Assembly (NCBI GenBank): GCA_020847535.1
Contig: JADLBU010000104.1
Location: 1 to 63,606, forward strand
From: Phycisphaerales bacterium
GTDB lineage: Bacteria > Planctomycetota > Phycisphaerae > Phycisphaerales > UBA1924
Reading direction: 5' to 3'
Length of the DNA: 63,606 nt
Positions 24,201-32,251 of the stretch are shown here, one piece after another. A program made the position numbers and the translations under genes. The stretch's first letter is position 1, and each line of letters opens with the position of its first letter. The notes beneath the pieces are model-generated. The model made no database searches and was not told the DNA's origin. It saw only the letters and a list, made by a program, of their open reading frames with translations.

Positions 24201-25884
24201 CCGGCCGTTCCAGGAGGCCAAGCGCGCCGAGGTGGACCGCACGCTGGGGGACACGCTCGCGGGGCAGGGCCGGGCCGAGGCGGCCGCCGAGGCGTACGAG
24301 CGCGTGCTCGCTGCCGGTGGCGAAGACCCCAAGAACCTCGTACACCTGCGTCTGGCGGAGATGTACGCCCGCCAGGAGAAGTTCAAGGAGGCCGACGAGA
24401 TCCTGACCAAGATGAACGCCGCGGGCGACAAGGAGAGCGCTACCGCGATCCTCCTGGCGGCGGATTGTGCCGCGGGCGTCAAGGATGAGAAGCGAGCCCG
24501 CGACCTGCTCAACCGGGCCGTGGCGACCTTCCCCGACGATCCCCTGGTCTACGTCAAGCGCGCCGAGTTCCTGGCACAGAGGCCCGAGGAGTTCCGGGAT
24601 GCCATGAGCGACTTTGACGCGGCCCTGCGCGTGCGACCGGGCTTTGCGCGCGCCTTGCAGATGAGGGCGGCGATCTATCTGCAGCGAGCCGACCTCGACA
24701 AGGCGTTCGCCGACCTCCAGGCCCTCGTCCGCGCCAACCCCCGGATGGTCGACATCCGGGACACCCTCATCTCCGACCTGCTCAAGCGAGAGCGCGGTGT
24801 GCAGGCCGTCCAGATCGCCGACGATGCGGTCGCGGCCAATCCCGGTGATGTGCTCACGCTGGTCCGCATGTCCGACCTCTTCCGCGCCAACGAACAGTGG
24901 GCCGAGGGCGCCCGCTACGCCAGGATGGCTTGGGAGATCAGCAAGCAGTACGACGTCGGCATCCGCTACCTCGATGCCCTCCTCAACGACCCGGCGGGCA
25001 ACCTCATCACCGCCGCCGACGTGCTCAAGGTCTTCCAGGACGAGATCGCCAGCCGGCCGGCGATGCTCATCTCGCGCGCCAAGCTCGCCGCGCGGCGCAA
25101 CCCCGCCGCCGCGACCCGCAATCAGCAGATCTTCGACGACATGCTGATGGCCCTCAACCTCATCCCTCCGGAGCGGCTGGACCAGCTCCTTGCCTGGCGC
25201 CGGGATGCCCGCCGCATCTTCGTTCAGCCCCGGGATGCGGTAAAGTTCTACGCGGACATCGCCGCCAAGAGCCCGCTGCGTGACTGGGCTCTCTACTTCC
25301 TGGCCGACGTGCTCATCACCACCGAAGCGACGTTCATCGACGGCCTCAAGAACCTCGATGCGCTGGCGCAAGGAGCCGCGGATGAGAACGTGCGCGTCCT
25401 CTCCCACCGTCTCAAGGGCCAGGCGTTCCTGGCCGGAAAGAAGTACCAGGAGGCGGCGGATGCCTGGGCCGCGGGCCTGAAGGCCTATCCCGAAGACTGG
25501 GAGATGAACAACAACATCGCCTTCGTCCTGGTCCACAACCTGGGCAAGGCCGAGGAGGCGCTGCCCTACGCCGAAGCCGCCGTCAAGAGCAACCCCACCA
25601 ACGCCGATGCGCTTGACACGCTGGGCGCTGTCTACCTGGCGCTCAAGCGATATGACGAGGCTGACCGGATGCTCGAGCACGCGATCATCCGTGCCGGCTC
25701 GGCGATCACCCGCCTCTCCCCCACCATCCACATGGCCGCGCTTAAGCTTGCCCAGGGCGACAAGGAAGCCGCGCAGCGGATCGTCAAGGAGGTCGAGGCG
25801 ATGCTCCTCAACGTGGATCGGGCCCAGGCGACCGATTACCGAACGCAGATCGAGGGAATTCAAAAGCAGATTGACGCGAAATAG
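21295..25884 (+). CDS. Giant TPR-repeat protein of the exosortase/EPS locus
   Basis: The product has 1529 residues. A single N-terminal membrane anchor (FVAILAGTLVLVFAGTTATWLW) is followed almost entirely by TPR-like helical pairs, for example GNFEEAEKLYGKAVNR, GRDLEAVKGYQESLRLRPND and a well-preserved run near the C-terminus (KYQEAADAWAAGLKAYPEDW, EEALPYAEAAVKSNPTNADA). This architecture matches the PEP-CTERM-system TPR proteins (PrsT type), thought to scaffold polysaccharide assembly in the periplasm. The ATG at 21295 has AGGGAG eight bases before it; a GTG at 21286 is possible. The gene is co-directional with the exosortase gene. Confidence 0.85.
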   Translation: MAAKVNTKFVAILAGTLVLVFAGTTATWLWLKNKSGDDNERKGDVLMAAGNFEEAEKLYGKAVNRQRANVTRLEKWHKALSNLIPPTQTAYEQKFHTEYTMSTKELARLKGTDIAAHRAWLELLIERIAGSRFDTQNYLQVLTEVDNALASFSPPNPDGPEQILRRYSGLALVRIMASAPEVTDEQIKRAKEDLDAAAKADPKDVDVQLARVGWHSTQAGRANRARRPEQEKAWREQSKQLFAEVAAQFPDEPRVLVMGIREHVDQVYQQAGLSDPGLSEADRKARSAQMQEKIKAMTAELDAVADKLAAAKDLDSQVVSDFSTLELGIDPASKWARTQKIAIAQLQAHPENAMMHNLLAVTLGEMGQVSEGIAQYQKIIDLPPRPLSTAGLRLFAVQAGATIAQADLALQEWFTLEDDAKKQEVMTRVKGYRAKVAERGIRDDVPAVMLVDAKIKVSENEWAAANKLLVRFFDAIGGERHPDALLIHAQVLLQLNQPGAAMAAVNKLEQLEPNNLTAMTIHARALHALENKPEAIKKLEEVLALAPDNTEIQGILTAWREDLNPETISDPIARDLTMLGQPRPDGVPRDVVAELQALAVKYEYDPRIVGQLAQLLMEKNDKAGAADAVAKSIAKNPDNKGLQQLQRAISAEDTAGALIEIVDAASYPDEEKVVRKYAIMRSYERKDEASQLLKGAIAKHPNDPRLIELAFLEAIERRDETGANALAESAARVDADSAEGLTYRARVFIMQERLPDAAAILQQATSRRVVSPEVWRLLARVQARLGRDLEAVKGYQESLRLRPNDRSTLVEYIDYVAGFDGPRALQIANEFINYGKGDPTFDNIHLQLQGRVGDKNAAIEARKKLAETKPDDLNNLGSLATLYLDLKQYDTARTLIDKIKVKQDSVAITLLEARWYIEQRSLTDAKRVMEDYLARQDQSKLTIDPFLSFGQFLVQHNQPDEGLAMMDRARPFQEAKRAEVDRTLGDTLAGQGRAEAAAEAYERVLAAGGEDPKNLVHLRLAEMYARQEKFKEADEILTKMNAAGDKESATAILLAADCAAGVKDEKRARDLLNRAVATFPDDPLVYVKRAEFLAQRPEEFRDAMSDFDAALRVRPGFARALQMRAAIYLQRADLDKAFADLQALVRANPRMVDIRDTLISDLLKRERGVQAVQIADDAVAANPGDVLTLVRMSDLFRANEQWAEGARYARMAWEISKQYDVGIRYLDALLNDPAGNLITAADVLKVFQDEIASRPAMLISRAKLAARRNPAAATRNQQIFDDMLMALNLIPPERLDQLLAWRRDARRIFVQPRDAVKFYADIAAKSPLRDWALYFLADVLITTEATFIDGLKNLDALAQGAADENVRVLSHRLKGQAFLAGKKYQEAADAWAAGLKAYPEDWEMNNNIAFVLVHNLGKAEEALPYAEAAVKSNPTNADALDTLGAVYLALKRYDEADRMLEHAIIRAGSAITRLSPTIHMAALKLAQGDKEAAQRIVKEVEAMLLNVDRAQATDYRTQIEGIQKQIDAK

Positions 25885-25992
25885 CCCCTGGAGGCCCGAG
25901 ACGCGAAGCCGCCATCGGCCGATGTTCGTATGGAGACATAGGCGCCGGAAGAGTCCGAGAACGCGCCCCGACAGGATCGACAGGAATACGCC

Positions 25993-28185
25993 ATGACAAG
26001 CATCCCAGCGCCAGCACGTCTCCCGGGGCCCCCAGCCCGCTCTGCGGCCCCCGCCGCGCCCGCCGTGGTCGCCACCATCGACCCGGTCAAGATGTTCCGC
26101 AAGTACAAGTGGGTGCTGGCGATCACCGCGGTGCTGGGCATCGTGCTTGGCGGCGGCCTGCATTTCGCGTGGATGAACATCTACCCGATGTACAGCGCCC
26201 GGACGATCTTCCAGGTGTTCGCGGTGCAGGCCGACCCGACGGCCGCCCCCGAGAGCCAGATGATCGACGATGTCGCCTTCGAGCGGTTCATGCAGACGCA
26301 GCGCTCGATCATGACCAGCGAGCTGGTGCTCCAGAAGCTCGCCGAGGATCGCCGGCTGCCGACCGAGGCCCCCGCCTGGTCCTCGGGCTTCGTCGAGGGC
26401 AACGCGTTCAACTCCGCCGAGGCGGCCGAGGAACTCAAGAACATGGTGTCGGCGCGGCTGATCCCCCAGACGCGGTTCATCGCGATGGAGGTCGGCTGGA
26501 AGAACCGCCAGGACGTCACCGCGATCGTGAAGCTGTGGCGCGAGACCTACCAGACCGAGCTTCAGCGTCAGGTCCGTGAGAGCAGCGCCTCGCAGCGCGA
26601 GGCGGTGCTCGGGGCGATCGACACGCTGAACACACAGGTCAACGACGCCCAGGCCCGCCGGCGCAAGCTGCTGGTGGACAACAACGTGGACGTCATCACC
26701 AAGCAGAGCACCGACTCTCAGCAGCAGCTCTCGGTGGTCAACAGCCAGCTGGTCAACGTTCTGCTGGACCTGGAGGCCCTCAGGACCCGCTTCAAGAACT
26801 TCGAGAATGAGCTGGCCAACCCCGGCGGCATCAACTACGGCGAGGCCCTGCGCGACGATGTGATGTCGATGCCGGAGATCCAGAGCATCAAGCAGACGAT
26901 CACCTCGCTGGAGTCGCAGCGCCAGGCGCTGCTCCTGAAGTACACGATGGAGCACCGCCTGATCCGGGAGCTCAACACCCAGCTCACCGGCTACAACGCC
27001 AGCCTCGAGACCAAGGTCGCCGAGCTGCTGGACCAGCGCTTCCGGGCGATGGTGGACTCGACCCGCATGGGCGTCTCGCAGCTCGAGGCCCAGCAGGCCG
27101 AGCTCACCAACAAGCAGAACAACCTCACCGAGCGGCTGCGCGAGCTGACCAAGACCCAGGCCGAGCTCGACGACATCGACCGCGCCGTCCAGCTCACCAT
27201 CGAGAGCAAGAGCAAGATGGAGCTGCGGCTGCAAGAGCTCAACGCCCTGCAGAGCCTCGACAGCTTCATGCGCGTCCAGGTCTTCCAGCAGGAACGCGTC
27301 CCCAACGAGGTCAGCTTCCCCAAGCTCAAGTTCATGCTCCCCGCCGGCCTCTTCCTCTCGCTCATGCTGGTCTCGGGCTTCCTGGTCGGCAAGGAGCTCC
27401 TGGACACCCGTATCAAAGGCCCCTCCGACGTCGCCATGATCCCCAGGGCACGCGTCCTGGGCCTCGTGCCCGCCGCCTCCGAGGATCCCTCGGCCCCCGG
27501 CGCCGTCGAGACCGCCTTCCGGGACCGCCCCAAGGGCGTGATCGCCGAGAGCTTCCGGCAGGTCCGCAGCACGCTCTCCAAGCGCATGGACCTGGCCGCC
27601 CACAAGACGCTGGTGGTGATCGCCGCGACCCCCGGCTCGGGCGCCACCTCCGTGGTCGCCAACCTCGCGCTGGTCGGCGCTGCCGCCGGGCAGCGCGTGC
27701 TGGTGATCGATGCCAACATGCGCCGGCCGGCCCTCCACCGCATCTTCGGCGTCAACGAAGGCCCCGGACTGGGTGATGTCATCACCGGCAGCGCCAAGAT
27801 CGAGGGCGCCGTCCAGCGCGCCGGGGATGATCGCCTGCACGTGCTCGCGGCCGGCTCCCGGGACTTCCGCGCCGGGGAGCTGCTCGCCACCGACGGGATG
27901 ACCAAGCTCATCCGCCAGGCACGCGAGATGTACGATGTCGTCCTCATCGATGTCGCGCCCGCCCTGGTTTCGGGCGACAGCATGGCGATCGCCAACCGCT
28001 GCGATTCCTCGATGCTGGTCGTCAAGGCGATGAGCGAGACGCGCGGCATGGTCGCCCGCCTCATCAACGACCTGAACGACGCCCGGGCCGAGATGCTGGG
28101 CGTCCTGGTCAACGGCGTCCGCTCCTCGGCGGGCGGTTACCTCCGGTCCAACATCAAGGCGACCCACGACTACCTGAACACCTGA
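25993..28185 (+). CDS. Wzz/BY-kinase-like polysaccharide co-polymerase, P-loop Lys missing
   Basis: The product has 730 residues. After a disordered Pro/Ala lead and a first membrane helix (WVLAITAVLGIVLGGGLHFAW), the periplasmic part is a long coiled coil (about 190-440) that would set chain length. A second helix (FMLPAGLFLSLMLVSGFLVG) returns to the cytoplasm. The C-terminal domain resembles a BY-type tyrosine kinase with Walker A' LVIDANMRRPALH, but the P-loop reads TPGSGATSV: the position of the catalytic Lys is Ala551. Walker B-like VLIDVAPAL is present. No Tyr-rich tail is seen. It may bind nucleotide poorly and act structurally. It follows the TPR gene by about 108 bases. Confidence 0.87.
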   Translation: MTSIPAPARLPGPPARSAAPAAPAVVATIDPVKMFRKYKWVLAITAVLGIVLGGGLHFAWMNIYPMYSARTIFQVFAVQADPTAAPESQMIDDVAFERFMQTQRSIMTSELVLQKLAEDRRLPTEAPAWSSGFVEGNAFNSAEAAEELKNMVSARLIPQTRFIAMEVGWKNRQDVTAIVKLWRETYQTELQRQVRESSASQREAVLGAIDTLNTQVNDAQARRRKLLVDNNVDVITKQSTDSQQQLSVVNSQLVNVLLDLEALRTRFKNFENELANPGGINYGEALRDDVMSMPEIQSIKQTITSLESQRQALLLKYTMEHRLIRELNTQLTGYNASLETKVAELLDQRFRAMVDSTRMGVSQLEAQQAELTNKQNNLTERLRELTKTQAELDDIDRAVQLTIESKSKMELRLQELNALQSLDSFMRVQVFQQERVPNEVSFPKLKFMLPAGLFLSLMLVSGFLVGKELLDTRIKGPSDVAMIPRARVLGLVPAASEDPSAPGAVETAFRDRPKGVIAESFRQVRSTLSKRMDLAAHKTLVVIAATPGSGATSVVANLALVGAAAGQRVLVIDANMRRPALHRIFGVNEGPGLGDVITGSAKIEGAVQRAGDDRLHVLAAGSRDFRAGELLATDGMTKLIRQAREMYDVVLIDVAPALVSGDSMAIANRCDSSMLVVKAMSETRGMVARLINDLNDARAEMLGVLVNGVRSSAGGYLRSNIKATHDYLNT

Positions 28186-28222
28186 ACCCAGCGGTCAACC
28201 TAACCCAGCGAGCCGTGAGCAG

Positions 28223-29260
28223 TTGGTCGCCCCTCCGGAGTCATCCCCGATCCCATCGCCGCGTCACTGCCTCGTCAGCGGCGGCGCGGGGTTCATAGGG
28301 TCGCACCTGGTCGAGCACCTGCTGGCCCGCGGGGATCGCGTCACGGTGGTGGACAACCTTTCGACGGGCCGGCGAGCCAATCTCGACGAGGCATCGAAGG
28401 CCGGCGGGACGCATCTGCGGTTCATCGAGGCCGATCTCTCCCACGCCCTACAGGCGCTGGGAAAGGGTGAGGTCTTCGACGAGATCTACCACCTGGCCGC
28501 CGCGGTGGGCGTGCGTCTGGTCGTCGAGGAGCCCATCCGATCCATCGAGACCAACGTCGATCAGACGGCGGCAATCCTGCGCTTTGCAACCACCCACTCG
28601 GCAACCAGCCGCAGGGACGGCCGGGTGCCGATCCTGATCGCCTCCAGCTCCGAGGTCTACGGCAAATCCACCCATTCGCCATTCCGCGAAGACGACGATG
28701 TCACCTACGGCCCCACGACCGTGTCGCGCTGGTCGTACGCGTGCTCGAAGGCGATAGATGAATTCCTTGCGCTGGGCTATAGCGCGCAGCGCCAAGTGCC
28801 CGTGGTGATCGCCCGCTTCTTCAATACCGTGGGCCCGCGCCAGATCGGTGACTACGGCATGGTCCTGCCGAGGTTTGTGAAGTCGGCCCTGCAGAATCTG
28901 CCGATCGATGTCCACGGGGATGGACAGCAGTCCCGGTGCTTCTGCGATGTTCGGGATGTGGTCACGGTCCTGCCTCGACTGCTGGCGGATCACGCTTCTC
29001 ACGGGCGGGTCTTCAACGTCGGGTCCGATCAGCCGATCTCTATTCGAGATCTGGCCGACCGCGTGATCGCGACCTTGAATTCCCGCTCCCAGGTGCGCCT
29101 TATCCCGTACACTGAGGCATACGGAGCGGGCTTTGAGGATCTCCGCCAACGCCGGCCGGACTTGACGCGCGTGCGCGAGGCGGTTGGGTTCCGCCCTCAG
29201 ATCCCGCTGGAAGAGACCATTCGCGCCGTCGCGCGATCGATCACGGAGACCGGAGAGTGA
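28223..29260 (+). CDS. NAD-dependent sugar-nucleotide epimerase/dehydratase
   Basis: This extended SDR of 345 residues probably works on a UDP- or dTDP-sugar for the exopolysaccharide. The NAD motif is SGGAGFIGSHL, followed by VDNLSTGRRANL (Asp of the ribose contact). The active-site segment carries SSSEVYGKS and Tyr-x3-Lys in YACSK. RFFNTVGPRQ and DVRDVVTVLPRLL also match UDP-glucose 4-epimerase/UDP-glucuronate decarboxylase-type sequences. The reaction cannot be fixed from sequence alone. The TTG start at 28223 has no strong ribosome-binding site. The stop overlaps the next gene's GTG by four bases. Confidence 0.85.
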   Translation: MVAPPESSPIPSPRHCLVSGGAGFIGSHLVEHLLARGDRVTVVDNLSTGRRANLDEASKAGGTHLRFIEADLSHALQALGKGEVFDEIYHLAAAVGVRLVVEEPIRSIETNVDQTAAILRFATTHSATSRRDGRVPILIASSSEVYGKSTHSPFREDDDVTYGPTTVSRWSYACSKAIDEFLALGYSAQRQVPVVIARFFNTVGPRQIGDYGMVLPRFVKSALQNLPIDVHGDGQQSRCFCDVRDVVTVLPRLLADHASHGRVFNVGSDQPISIRDLADRVIATLNSRSQVRLIPYTEAYGAGFEDLRQRRPDLTRVREAVGFRPQIPLEETIRAVARSITETGE

Positions 29261-30879
29261 GCTGGCGTCAGCCACAGAACCCCATCACCCCGCCGACGGC
29301 TCCCGGCGTCACGGGCCCGACCACGCCGCCGTTGATACAGCCATCCACCGAGGCTGCGTCGCCCAGCGCCGCCCCGGCTTCACCCGATTCAGTCTCCGCC
29401 GAAGCGGCCGCGACCCGGACACAGGTGCAGGCCGTCCGGGATGATGTTGCGACGCTCTCCAAGCGCATCGATGAACTCGCCCAGACAGTCGGTGTGCCCG
29501 GCGCCGGCCAGCCGGAGATCTCACGCCTGGAGATCTTCCACAACTACAGCCCGATCCTGGTGATCGCATTCCTGGTCACGCTCTTTGCTACGCCCGTCAT
29601 GCGCAGGCTCGCCGTCAAGCACGGCGTCATCGACCGGCCCGATGAGGCACGCAAGATTCATCGCCAGCCGATCGCCTACCTCGGCGGGGTCGCCGTCTTC
29701 CTCGGGCTCATGGCCGGCATCTTCTACAGCTTCCTCGCCCACGCCTTCGACGGACTCATGGTGTTCCACCCTTCGACCAATCCCAGGCACTTCGATGAGG
29801 ATGGCCATCTTTTCCCCGTGCCCCCATCCATCCTGCTCGGGATGACCGCGATCGTCCTGGTCGGACTCCTTGACGATGTCATGGGCATCAGTCCGCGCGT
29901 CAAGCTCGGCGGTCAATTGCTCGCCGCCGCAGCGCTGGCGATCGATGAGGTCGGTGTCAAGGTCGCCGGCGGCATCATGAAGCCGATCGGGCAGATCTTC
30001 GGTGATCCTAACCTGATCTACAAGATCCCGCTGGGGGTCGAGATCCCGTTCCTGGCGCCGACGGGGCAGCTCACCATCGACCTGGTCTACTGGACAGGAA
30101 CGGCCGTGATCGCCCTCTTTGTGCTCGGCGCCTGCAACGCCTCCAACCTGATCGACGGCCTCGATGGCCTGCTGACGGGCGTCACGGGGATCGCATCCTT
30201 CGGGCTGCTGGTGATCGCCCTGGGCATGGCGCTGGCCGATGACGGCCCGCGCGATTCGCAGCGGATCATCCTGTGCCTGGCGCTGCTGGGGGCGTGCCTG
30301 GGGTTCCTGCCGCACAACTTCAACCCGGCGAACATCTTCCTGGGTGATGCCGGCTCGCTGCTGATGGGGTTCACGACGATCGTGATCATCCTGACGCTGG
30401 GCGACAACGCACAGACACAGCTCGTGCTCGCGGGCATGATCATCTACGCGATCCCGTTGATGGACACCACGCTGGCGATCGTGCGCCGGAAGATGGCCGG
30501 CAAGAGCATCTCCAGCGCCGACAGCGATCACCTGCATCACATGCTCAAGCGCGCCTTCGGCGTCAAGGGCGCGGTGATGTGCCTGTATCTGCTTGGCGGG
30601 CTGTTCGCGGGGATGGGCATCTGGCTGAGCATGAGCCGGGCGCGGGTGGTGTACATCCTGGCCCTGGTATTCGCCTCGTTCATCGGCGTGATGGCAATCA
30701 AGATCGCCCGCCGCAAGCAGATCGAGGAGCAGATGACCGAGACGAACAAGGCCAACGCCCCGGCGCGCAAGGACGGCCAGCCCCCCGCCGGCGGACCCTC
30801 CGGCGCCCCCGAGGAAACGCCCATCCCCGCTGCCGACAGGGCGATCACTGCGGTCGCCGAGGTCGCCAAGACCGCCTGA
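29257..30879 (+). CDS. WecA/MraY-family glycosyl-1-phosphate transferase
   Basis: This polytopic enzyme (540 residues) would attach the first sugar phosphate to polyprenyl phosphate. After a disordered N-terminal stretch and a short coiled coil (about 45-75), the family motifs appear in order: RKIHRQPIAYLGGVAVFLG, LVGLLDDVMGISPRVKL (the metal-binding DD pair), NASNLIDGLDGLLTG, FLGDAGSLLMGF and DSDHLHHML. About eleven hydrophobic helices are visible. The C-terminal 60 residues are Lys/Ala/Pro-rich. GTG at 29257 overlaps the epimerase stop by four bases, so the genes are translationally coupled. Confidence 0.9.
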   Translation: MSWRQPQNPITPPTAPGVTGPTTPPLIQPSTEAASPSAAPASPDSVSAEAAATRTQVQAVRDDVATLSKRIDELAQTVGVPGAGQPEISRLEIFHNYSPILVIAFLVTLFATPVMRRLAVKHGVIDRPDEARKIHRQPIAYLGGVAVFLGLMAGIFYSFLAHAFDGLMVFHPSTNPRHFDEDGHLFPVPPSILLGMTAIVLVGLLDDVMGISPRVKLGGQLLAAAALAIDEVGVKVAGGIMKPIGQIFGDPNLIYKIPLGVEIPFLAPTGQLTIDLVYWTGTAVIALFVLGACNASNLIDGLDGLLTGVTGIASFGLLVIALGMALADDGPRDSQRIILCLALLGACLGFLPHNFNPANIFLGDAGSLLMGFTTIVIILTLGDNAQTQLVLAGMIIYAIPLMDTTLAIVRRKMAGKSISSADSDHLHHMLKRAFGVKGAVMCLYLLGGLFAGMGIWLSMSRARVVYILALVFASFIGVMAIKIARRKQIEEQMTETNKANAPARKDGQPPAGGPSGAPEETPIPAADRAITAVAEVAKTA

Positions 30880-30938
30880 ATCCACCGAGAATCCTGTGAG
30901 TTCCGGGAGCCGCGCACGCCCGCCGGTATACTTGGCCC

Positions 30939-31847
30939 ATGCCGGCCCCAGCCGTTCGTCCAATCCGTCTGATCGCCCTGATGAACCAGAAGGGCGGCGT
31001 CGGCAAAACCACGACCACGGTCAACCTCGCGGCCGCGTTCGCGCGTGCCGGCCGGCCCACGCTGGTCGTCGATCTGGATCCCCAGGCGCACGCGAGCCTG
31101 CACCTGGGCGTCGATCCGGCCCAGGACCAGCCTTCGGTCTACGACCTGCTGCTGGATCCGGCGATGGATGCCCGTCAGGCGATCCGGCAGGTCTCCAAGA
31201 ACCTGGCCGTCATCCCGGCGCACACCGACATGGCCGCCGCGGAATCGGAGATCGCCTCGGCACCCGACCGTTTCCAGCGCCTCCAGCGTTCGCTGGCGAG
31301 CCTCGGCGATACGTACGAGTTCATCCTGCTGGATTGCCCGCCATCGCTGGGTCTGTTGACCATCAACGGACTTGCCGCCGCCCGCGAGGTTCTGATCCCG
31401 ATGCAGGCCCACTTCCTGGCGCTCCAGGGCGTCGGTAAGCTACTGGAAACCGTGGGGCTGGTCACCCAGAACCTCAACCCGCGCCTCCGCGTCTCGGGCG
31501 TCATCCTCTGCGCCCACGATCCGGGCACCATGCACGCCCGCGAGGTGGTCGCCGACCTGGATGGCTTCTTCGAGAAGGCCCGCGCCGATGAGGTGCCGTG
31601 GAAGTTCGCACGCGTGTATCGCCCGGCGATCCGGCGGAACATCAAGCTCGCCGAGTGCCCCTCGTTCGGACAGACGATCTTCGACTACGCCCCCGATGCA
31701 CCCGGCGCTGCCGACTACGCAGCGCTCGCCAAGGTGCTGCTCACGGATTGGGATGCGATGCTCGCCCGTCTTGGCGAGCAAGCCCCGGCCGGCGCATTCG
31801 CACCCGCGGCAGTCGTCATTCCCACCGCCGCCGGAGCCAAGGCATGA
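30939..31847 (+). CDS. ParA/Soj-family ATPase
   Basis: The product has 302 residues. The deviant Walker A motif is KGGVGKTTTTVNLAAAFA, with VVDLDPQAHASL as Walker A' and FILLDCPPSLGLLTINGL as Walker B. Helical regions after it complete the Soj-type fold, and the C-terminal 25 residues are Ala/Pro-rich. Soj/ParA proteins partition chromosomes or place large complexes; here the gene sits directly after the glycosyltransferase gene and overlaps the VanZ-like gene by four bases, so a role in placing the export machinery is conceivable but unproven. No ParB gene accompanies it. ATG at 30939. Confidence 0.88.
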   Translation: MPAPAVRPIRLIALMNQKGGVGKTTTTVNLAAAFARAGRPTLVVDLDPQAHASLHLGVDPAQDQPSVYDLLLDPAMDARQAIRQVSKNLAVIPAHTDMAAAESEIASAPDRFQRLQRSLASLGDTYEFILLDCPPSLGLLTINGLAAAREVLIPMQAHFLALQGVGKLLETVGLVTQNLNPRLRVSGVILCAHDPGTMHAREVVADLDGFFEKARADEVPWKFARVYRPAIRRNIKLAECPSFGQTIFDYAPDAPGAADYAALAKVLLTDWDAMLARLGEQAPAGAFAPAAVVIPTAAGAKA

Positions 31848-32251
31848 TCCGGGTTCGCGGCCGCCGGACCCTACAGTTTGTCTTTGGTGTGTACGCGGGC
31901 ATCACGCTGATGCTGACGCATTACCCGCAGCTGACGATCCCCGTGCCCGGCAGGCCGGACCTGGTGGCACACATGGGCCTGTTCGGGCTGTGGACTCTCT
32001 TCTGCTGCGCGTGCGGGTGGTTCGGGCCGGCGCTGTCCGAGACCAACATCTGGCGATCGGGAGGGGTGTCGCTGGTTTACAGCGGGCTCGATGAGTGGTC
32101 CCAGGGGATCCCGGCGATCCGGCGATTCGCAGCGCTGGACGATTTCGGGGCCAACGCGCTGGGAGTGATCGCCGCGACAGCGCTGATGCTGCTTGCAGGT
32201 CGAATCCTGGGCACCCGAACCGGTGGATCCGGTACCATGCCGCCCGCATGA
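31844..32251 (+). CDS. VanZ-like membrane protein
   Basis: This 135-residue protein has four hydrophobic segments. The family signature is readable: DEWSQGIPAIRRFAALDDFGANALG, broken here as DEWSQ followed by R-x-x-x-x-D-D-x-x-x-N-x-x-G. VanZ-like proteins are common in exosortase loci. The ATG overlaps the ParA stop (ATGA) and its own stop overlaps the next ATG, so three genes are coupled. Function is unknown. Confidence 0.8.
   Translation: MIRVRGRRTLQFVFGVYAGITLMLTHYPQLTIPVPGRPDLVAHMGLFGLWTLFCCACGWFGPALSETNIWRSGGVSLVYSGLDEWSQGIPAIRRFAALDDFGANALGVIAATALMLLAGRILGTRTGGSGTMPPA

Noticed and set aside
22291..28167. A 5.9-kb open frame on the minus strand opposite the TPR and Wzz/kinase genes
   Set aside because: It has no recognisable motif and reads as Arg/His/Leu/Gly-rich sequence. 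High GC at third positions of the real genes removes stops on the other strand.
29521..30963. A 480-codon minus-strand frame opposite the WecA-like gene
   Set aside because: It is low-complexity Asp/His/Glu/Arg sequence without motifs, a mirror of GC-rich codons.
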